From Actinomycetes bacterium (GTDB lineage: Bacteria > Actinomycetota > Acidimicrobiia > Acidimicrobiales > Microtrichaceae): a stretch of 10,350 nt of DNA. The stretch covers positions 1-10,350 of the forward strand of contig JAEZAI010000384.1 in assembly GCA_023427825.1 (NCBI GenBank). The letters run 5' to 3'. The first letter of the stretch is position 1. Each line of letters starts with the position of its first letter. A program made the position numbers and the translations under genes. This document shows, piece after piece, positions 6,532-10,350 of the stretch. The notes beneath the pieces were generated by a model. It did not search any database, was not told where the DNA came from, and was given only the letters and a program-made list of their open reading frames with translations.

Positions 6532-7294
6532 ACCACTCGGTCCCGAACGCACGCTCGAACTGCTCGTCGTCCATCTTGAGGAACCAGGAGTCGGGCGCGA
6601 TCTGACTGGCGTGGGCCTGCATGGCCGCCCGCTTGTGATCGGTGAGGTCCCGGACGTCGATCGAGTGGGTGATGTTCGCCTCGGGCTCGCCGAAGTCGTC
6701 GGGCGGGTCGAACTCGGGTTCATCGGTCGGCGTCTCGACCTCGTCGCCCACCTCCCGGGCCGCCTCCGCCGCGGCGCGGGCCTCGGCGAGGCCGGCCTTG
6801 ATGTGGTCCCGGTTCATCGTCGCCTGGAGCACGATCGGCGTACCGGCGATCTCCGCGGCGCGCAGCCCCACCCGGTGGACCTGGATGTGGTCCGGATGGC
6901 CGTAGCCGCCGTGGTGGTCGTAGGCGGTCAGCACGTCCGCCGACTCCTCGGTGAGGATGGCGGCGAGGCGGTGGGCGGCGTGCTCCACGTCTGCGGACCA
7001 GAACGAGTACGGCGCGTCGTTGCCGGGCTCGCCCATCATCCCGGAGTCGACGTAGCCCAGGAACTCGACGCGCTCGGCACCCAGGATCCGGGCGGCCTCG
7101 TAGGTCTCGGCGATCCGCCGCTGCCAGAGCGCCTCGCCCTCCTCGAGGACGTCGGGCACGATCTCGCCGTGCTCGCCGCGGGTGGCGTCCACGAGAACGC
7201 CCCGGTGCCCCTCGGCCGCGGCCCGGGCCATGGTCCCCCCGGTCTGGATGCACTCGTCGTCGGGATGGGCATGGAAGCACACGACGGTCGACAT
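6470..7294 (-). CDS. PIG-L family Zn-dependent deacetylase (MshB/Mca-like fold)
   Basis: A 274-residue LmbE/PIG-L deacetylase; the family removes acetyl groups from GlcNAc-containing substrates (GlcNAc-inositol in mycothiol synthesis by MshB) or cleaves mycothiol conjugates (Mca). Zinc site: AHPDDE (9-14) with H10 and D13 as ligands and D12 as base, and GHPDH (132-136) with H136 as third ligand. Other family text: TRGEHGEI (38-45), EFLGYVDSGM (77-86), TAYDHHGGYGHPDH (123-136), KRAAMQAHASQI (221-232). Residues 168-205 form an Ala/Glu-rich helix followed by an acidic Pro linker (TPTDEPEFDPPDDFGEPE), an insertion not typical of MshB. The ATG at 7294 is chosen because the family starts there. It has no Shine-Dalgarno, but TAGCCT sits 7 nt upstream. 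Whether it acts on mycothiol precursors, conjugates or another amide is not decided by sequence. Confidence 0.93.
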   Translation of the reverse strand: MSTVVCFHAHPDDECIQTGGTMARAAAEGHRGVLVDATRGEHGEIVPDVLEEGEALWQRRIAETYEAARILGAERVEFLGYVDSGMMGEPGNDAPYSFWSADVEHAAHRLAAILTEESADVLTAYDHHGGYGHPDHIQVHRVGLRAAEIAGTPIVLQATMNRDHIKAGLAEARAAAEAAREVGDEVETPTDEPEFDPPDDFGEPEANITHSIDVRDLTDHKRAAMQAHASQIAPDSWFLKMDDEQFERAFGTEWFIRVGRPRGEGAPFAASIWD

Positions 7295-7301
7295 CTGCGG
7301 G

Positions 7302-7307
7302 AGGCTA
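7302..7307 (-). promoter_or_regulatory. Candidate -10 box for leaderless PIG-L transcript
   Basis: On the minus strand TAGCCT matches TANNNT and is followed by CCCGCAG (7 nt) and the ATG at 7294. The sequence before the ATG is C-rich and resembles an anti-Shine-Dalgarno, so ribosome binding through a leader is implausible and a leaderless transcript fits. No clear -35 box was found. Confidence 0.42.
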
Positions 7308-7353
7308 ACGCTCGGTCCCGACTCCGCCCGCCCGGCCACCGGCTCCCAGGGCC

Positions 7354-7390
7354 GCCGGCGACGGCGAGGGCTGATCAGCCGGCGACGGCG
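7354..7390. repeat. 13-bp direct repeat around a 12-bp palindrome at the racemase stop
   Basis: GCCGGCGACGGCG occurs at 7354-7366 and again at 7378-7390, 11 bp apart (24-bp period). The intervening DNA includes the perfect palindrome GGCTGATCAGCC (7369-7380), which contains the stop codon of the racemase gene (minus strand, 7375-7377). It may be a short slip duplication of the gene's last codons. A weaker inverted pair, CCGGC (7339-7343) and GCCGG (7354-7358), follows downstream and could help termination, but there is no T-run. Confidence 0.6.
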
Positions 7391-8541
7391 CCCGAGTCGC
7401 GCAGCGTGGCGAGGCGCTCGGCGTCGAGTCCCAGCCAGTCCGACAGCACCTCGTCGGTGTGCTGGCCCACGTGCGCCGGCGGCCGCTGGATCTCCGCCGT
7501 GGTGCGGCTGAACCGCGGCGCCGGGGCCGGCTGCGGGATGCCGGCGACCTCGACGAAGGTGCCGCGGGCCACGTTGTGCGAGTGGTTCCGGGCCTCGCTC
7601 ATGGTGAGAACGGGCGCGAAGCACACGTCGGTGCCCTCCATGACCTCGCACCACTCGTCCCGCGTGCGGGTGAGGAAGATCTCGGTCAGCGCGCCCTTGA
7701 GCTCGCCCCACGCCGCCCGGTCCATCTGGCGGGGCAGCTCCTGGCCCTTGTCGGAGTAGTGCTTCTCGAGCCCGGTGAGCTCGACGAGCTGGGCGTAGAA
7801 CTGCGGCTCGATCGAGCCGATCGACACGTAGCCGCCGTCGGCGCACTCGAACGTGTCGTAGAAGTGGGCGCCGGTGTCGAGCATGTTCGTGCCCCGCTCC
7901 TCGGACCAGATGCCCATGGCGGAGAACGCCCACATCATCGTCATGAGGGTGGCGGCGCCGTCGACCATGGCCGCATCGACGACCTGGCCGGAGCCCGACC
8001 GCTGGGCCTCGAGCAGCGCGCAGACCATGCCGAACGCGAGCAGCATGCCGCCGCCGCCGAAGTCACCGACCAGGTTGATCGGCGGGGTGGGCTTCTCGTC
8101 CGCCCGGCCGAGGTGGGCCAGGACGCCGGCGAGGGCGATGTAGTTGATGTCGTGGCCCGCGGTCGGAGCGTAGGGACCGTCCTGGCCCCAGCCGGTCATG
8201 CGTCCGAACACGAGCTTGGGGTTGCGCTCGGCGCAGGCCTCGGGCCCGAACCCCAGTCGCTCGGCGACACCGGGACGGAAGCCCTCGATGAGCCCGTCGG
8301 CGTGCTCGACCAGGTCCATCAGCACGGCCATGCCCTCGGGCGACTTCAGGTCCAGCGCGATCGACCGGCGGCCGCGGTTGAGCACGTCCGACGGCGGCAC
8401 CTCGGGATCGCCGCCCATGGCGTTCGCGGCGCGGTCCACCCGGATCACGTCCGCACCCATGTCGGCCAGCATCATCGCTGCGAACGGTCCGGGCCCGATG
8501 CCTGCGACCTCGATGATCCTGATCCCGCTCAACGGTCCCAC
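7375..8541 (-). CDS. Alpha-methylacyl-CoA racemase (CoA-transferase family III fold)
   Basis: A 388-residue enzyme of the CaiB/BaiF (family III) fold. It most resembles actinobacterial alpha-methylacyl-CoA racemase, which interconverts (2R)- and (2S)-methyl-branched acyl-CoAs so that beta-oxidation can proceed. Visible: GIRIIEVAGIGPGPFAAMML (6-25), GADVIRVDR (29-37), RSIALDLKS (59-67), EGFRPGVAERLG (86-97), TGWGQDGPYAPTAGHDINYI (116-135), NLVGDFGGGGML (156-167), VVDAAMVDG (187-195), GSIEPQFY (242-249), APRFSRT (341-347). The racemase catalytic residues recalled for M. tuberculosis MCR (H126, D156, E241) map to H130, D160 and E245 with a constant offset of 4, favouring racemase over CoA-transferase. 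The GTG start at 8541 has AGGGGG 6 nt upstream. It has its own promoter candidate behind the nagA terminator; the PIG-L gene follows 80 bp downstream. Confidence 0.94.
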   Translation of the reverse strand: MGPLSGIRIIEVAGIGPGPFAAMMLADMGADVIRVDRAANAMGGDPEVPPSDVLNRGRRSIALDLKSPEGMAVLMDLVEHADGLIEGFRPGVAERLGFGPEACAERNPKLVFGRMTGWGQDGPYAPTAGHDINYIALAGVLAHLGRADEKPTPPINLVGDFGGGGMLLAFGMVCALLEAQRSGSGQVVDAAMVDGAATLMTMMWAFSAMGIWSEERGTNMLDTGAHFYDTFECADGGYVSIGSIEPQFYAQLVELTGLEKHYSDKGQELPRQMDRAAWGELKGALTEIFLTRTRDEWCEVMEGTDVCFAPVLTMSEARNHSHNVARGTFVEVAGIPQPAPAPRFSRTTAEIQRPPAHVGQHTDEVLSDWLGLDAERLATLRDSGAVAG

Positions 8542-8577
8542 TGCGTGCCCCCTCGGCTCCGACGTGACGTGGGTCCG

Positions 8578-8606
8578 AGTGTTCCCGGCGGCGTCACGAC
8601 CGTCAA
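8578..8606 (-). promoter_or_regulatory. Promoter of the racemase gene
   Basis: On the minus strand TTGACG (8606-8601) and AACACT (8583-8578) are separated by exactly 17 nt. The -35 matches TTGACA at five of six bases; the -10 keeps the A at position 2 and the terminal T. Transcription would begin near 8571, giving a leader of about 30 nt containing the AGGGGG ribosome site (8553-8548). This is the best promoter-like pair in the window. Confidence 0.5.
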
Positions 8607-8630
8607 ACGCCGCCGGCCGCTCAGGCGGCG
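8605..8630 (-). terminator. Terminator-like hairpin at the nagA stop
   Basis: Read on the minus strand, CGCCGCC (8630-8624), a 9-nt loop containing the nagA stop codon, and GGCGGCG (8614-8608) form a 7-bp G/C-only stem followed by TTT (8607-8605). The T-run is short, but position and strand fit termination of the oxidoreductase-nagA unit directly ahead of the racemase promoter, whose -35 box begins in the same T-run. Confidence 0.45.
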
Positions 8631-9778
8631 AACACCTCGTGGCCTGCGACCAGCGTCCGCACGGGCCGCAGCCCGTCGTCCAGGACGGCGACGTCCGCCA
8701 CGTCGCCCGGCCGCAGCCGCACCTCCGCCAGCCCGAGCAACCGGCGTTGGACCCCGCCGCACGCGTCCACCGCCTCGGGGAGCTCCAGTCCGAGGCCGAC
8801 GAGGTGGCGCAGCACCTGGTCGGGGGTGGCGACGCTGCCGGCCAGCGTGCCGTCCGCCAGGGTCGCGCGGCCGCCGCGCACGGTCACCGTCATGCCGGGC
8901 TCCTCCTCCCACTCGTCGAGCGACGCCAGGCCCGCGGGCGGGATGCAGTCGGTCGTCGCCGCCACGCGCCCCGCCGCGGCGTGCAGGGTCAGCCGCAGCA
9001 CCTCGTCCGCCACGTGCACGCCGTCGGGGATCAGGCCCACGACGAGGTCGGGCCGCGACAGCGCCACCGCCGCGGGGCCGGGGTCGCGCGAGGTGAGACG
9101 CCGGTGCGCGTTCCAGCAGTGCGTGAGGTGCCGGGCGCCGGCGTCGACGGCCGCGAGCGTGGCCTCCACGTCCGCGTCGGAGTGGCCGATGCTGACCACC
9201 ACGCCGTTCGCCGCGAGGTGGCGGACCAGCTCGATGCCGCCGGGCAGCTCCGGCGCCACCGTCATGAAGCCGACCTGGCCGGTGGCGAGCAGTCGGTCCG
9301 CCGCGTCGGTCGACGGCGGCAGGAAAGTGCGCTCGTCGTGCGCGCCCTTGAACGTGGAGTTCAGGAACGGTCCTTCCAGGTGCGCCGGCAGGAACCGGCA
9401 GCCCCGCAACGACCCCGCCGCCAGCCCTGCCTGCTGGTCGGCCGCCACCTCGGCCAGCACGTCGAGCGCGCCCACGTAGCGGTCGAGCGACAGCCCGAAG
9501 AACGTGGGCTGCACCGCGGTGGCGCCGTGCGCCGCCAGGGCCTCCCCCGCCACCCGGTAGCCCGCCAGGTCGGTCCGGCGGAGGTCGACGCCGGCGAACC
9601 CGTTGACCTGCAGGTCCACCAGTCCGGGGATCGCCACGTGTCCGCGACCCCCACCGGTTCCCAGCCCGACCGCCGCGATTCGACCGTCGGCGCCGATCGA
9701 CACGTCGCCGGGGACGAGCTCGCCGTCGACGCGCGCGGCGCCGACGCCGAGCGTGCGGTCCCCGGTGGGTCCGGTCAC
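8621..9778 (-). CDS. nagA: N-acetylglucosamine-6-phosphate deacetylase
   Basis: This cytosolic amidohydrolase removes acetate from GlcNAc-6-phosphate, giving glucosamine-6-phosphate for catabolism or cell-wall recycling. At 385 residues it is normal length (E. coli NagA about 382). Motifs: PGLVDLQVNG (51-60), where Q57-x-N59 replaces the two-metal H-x-H/D as in the E. coli single-metal type; PAHLEGPFLNSTFKGAH (131-147) with metal ligand E135; SIGHSDAD (197-203 region) with H199; LTHCWNAH (218-225) with H220; LIPDGVHV (249-256) with H255; and TTDC (275-278) with catalytic D277. These align with E. coli E131, H195, H216, H251 and D273 at a constant offset of 4. The usual FNAM segment reads W-N-A-H-R-R-L. 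The GTG start at 9778 overlaps the upstream oxidoreductase stop (GTGA), so the two are translationally coupled. Confidence 0.95.
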   Translation of the reverse strand: MTGPTGDRTLGVGAARVDGELVPGDVSIGADGRIAAVGLGTGGGRGHVAIPGLVDLQVNGFAGVDLRRTDLAGYRVAGEALAAHGATAVQPTFFGLSLDRYVGALDVLAEVAADQQAGLAAGSLRGCRFLPAHLEGPFLNSTFKGAHDERTFLPPSTDAADRLLATGQVGFMTVAPELPGGIELVRHLAANGVVVSIGHSDADVEATLAAVDAGARHLTHCWNAHRRLTSRDPGPAAVALSRPDLVVGLIPDGVHVADEVLRLTLHAAAGRVAATTDCIPPAGLASLDEWEEEPGMTVTVRGGRATLADGTLAGSVATPDQVLRHLVGLGLELPEAVDACGGVQRRLLGLAEVRLRPGDVADVAVLDDGLRPVRTLVAGHEVFAA

Positions 9779-10350
9779 GGCTCGGGGATGGCCACGGGGT
9801 CGCCGCCGACGACGGCGGACCGGTAGGTGGCGTCGGCGAGCACGTGCGCCCGCAGCGCGTCCTCCACGTCGGGGCGCAGGCGCGCTGGCGTCCCGCCCTC
9901 GAGGTGCACCGCGACGGCCCGGAGGAACTCCTCCTCGGCGCTCGGGGTGGCGATGCCCCTCGCCGCCAGCCACGGGATCAGGTCCACGCCATCCACCACC
10001 TCCTCGGCGTCGGCGGTCTGACGGCGCACCGGCCCTGCGTCGTCCGACTCGAGGGTGATCGTGGCGTTCTCGCAGAACACCTCCATGCGCCGCTGGCTCG
10101 GCCGGCTCAGCACGTCGTGCCAGATGGACGCGAGGTTGCCCGAGGCGCCGCTGGTGAAGCGCAGCAGCGCGCTCACCGAGTCCTCGATGCCCTCGATGCC
10201 GTGGAAGAACGACTGGTGGGCGCCGATGGTGTCGACGGGCCCGAGCAACCACTCCAGGAGGTCCAGGTCGTGGATCGAGTGCTCCATGAGCGCACCGGAG
10301 CCGGCCAGCTCGATGTCGCCGCGCCAGGTCGACGCGTACATGCCCTGGGT
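9775..10350 (-). CDS. Gfo/Idh/MocA-family oxidoreductase, C-terminal part
   Basis: The gene enters from beyond the right edge of the window; 191 C-terminal residues are visible and the frame is open to base 10350. The segment ELAGSGALMEHSIHDLDLLE, followed by WLLGPV, is the hallmark of the Gfo/Idh/MocA C-terminal domain, carrying the H-x-x-H-D-x-D catalytic/substrate region of NAD(P)-dependent sugar and inositol dehydrogenases. The following strands (SVSALLRFTSGASGNLASIW, then RRMEVFCENATITLES) form the usual open beta-sheet, and the end (EEEFLRAVAVHLEGG, then DVEDALRAHVLADATYRSA) is the typical closing helix pair. The N-terminal Rossmann GxGxxG and EKP motifs lie outside the window. The 4-nt GTGA overlap with nagA suggests the substrate is an amino sugar or derivative feeding GlcNAc-6-phosphate metabolism; that is inference from context. 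Confidence 0.93.
   Translation of the reverse strand, partial: TQGMYASTWRGDIELAGSGALMEHSIHDLDLLEWLLGPVDTIGAHQSFFHGIEGIEDSVSALLRFTSGASGNLASIWHDVLSRPSQRRMEVFCENATITLESDDAGPVRRQTADAEEVVDGVDLIPWLAARGIATPSAEEEFLRAVAVHLEGGTPARLRPDVEDALRAHVLADATYRSAVVGGDPVAIPEP

Noticed and set aside
7459..9096. A 545-residue open frame on the plus strand, antisense to the racemase and nagA
   Set aside because: It has a basic, low-complexity translation without motifs, crosses two real genes and the terminator/promoter region between them, and has no ribosome site.

Overview
The window is a very GC-rich piece of bacterial chromosome with dense gene packing, frequent GTG starts, strong G/C at third codon positions and several starts without a Shine-Dalgarno (SD) sequence. 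Together with a zinc-type L28, a GTP-dependent PEP carboxykinase, a mycobacterial-style M20 amidohydrolase, a PIG-L deacetylase and an actinobacterial-type alpha-methylacyl-CoA racemase, this suggests a high-GC actinobacterium, possibly of the Acidimicrobiia. That placement is inference from gene content. Nothing looks like a plasmid, prophage, transposon, CRISPR array or RNA gene.

Layout. (1) 147-5013, plus strand: rpmB (L28), then a promoter-led run of a degenerate cold-shock-like protein, pckG (gluconeogenic PEP carboxykinase), a GCS2/YbdK-family carboxylate-amine ligase and an M20 amidohydrolase. Gaps in this run are 38 nt, 42 nt and a 4-nt GTGA overlap, so it is probably one operon. (2) 5021-6531: small genes. 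A four-helix membrane protein on the minus strand faces a divergent 113-residue orphan across a 58-bp gap, and both look leaderless. The orphan is followed by a strong hairpin, an 82-residue acidic/proline-rich orphan and a small single-helix membrane ORF whose 3' end runs antisense into the next gene. (3) 6470-10350, minus strand, read right to left: the C-terminal part of a Gfo/Idh/MocA oxidoreductase, coupled by a GTGA overlap to nagA (GlcNAc-6-phosphate deacetylase); a terminator-like hairpin at the nagA stop; a promoter for a CoA-transferase family III racemase; then a PIG-L deacetylase with its own leaderless-type promoter.

Functionally this is mostly housekeeping and central metabolism: translation, gluconeogenesis, peptide/amide chemistry, amino-sugar catabolism and branched acyl-CoA metabolism. 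I do not see a clear new multi-gene system. The points most worth a second look are the ligase/amidohydrolase pair with a shared start/stop, the cold-shock-like protein lacking its RNA-binding aromatics beside pckG, the divergent leaderless pair of orphans, and the oxidoreductase-nagA couple. Intergenic gaps are all under 200 bp. The first 146 bases and 357-429 show no gene I can support.
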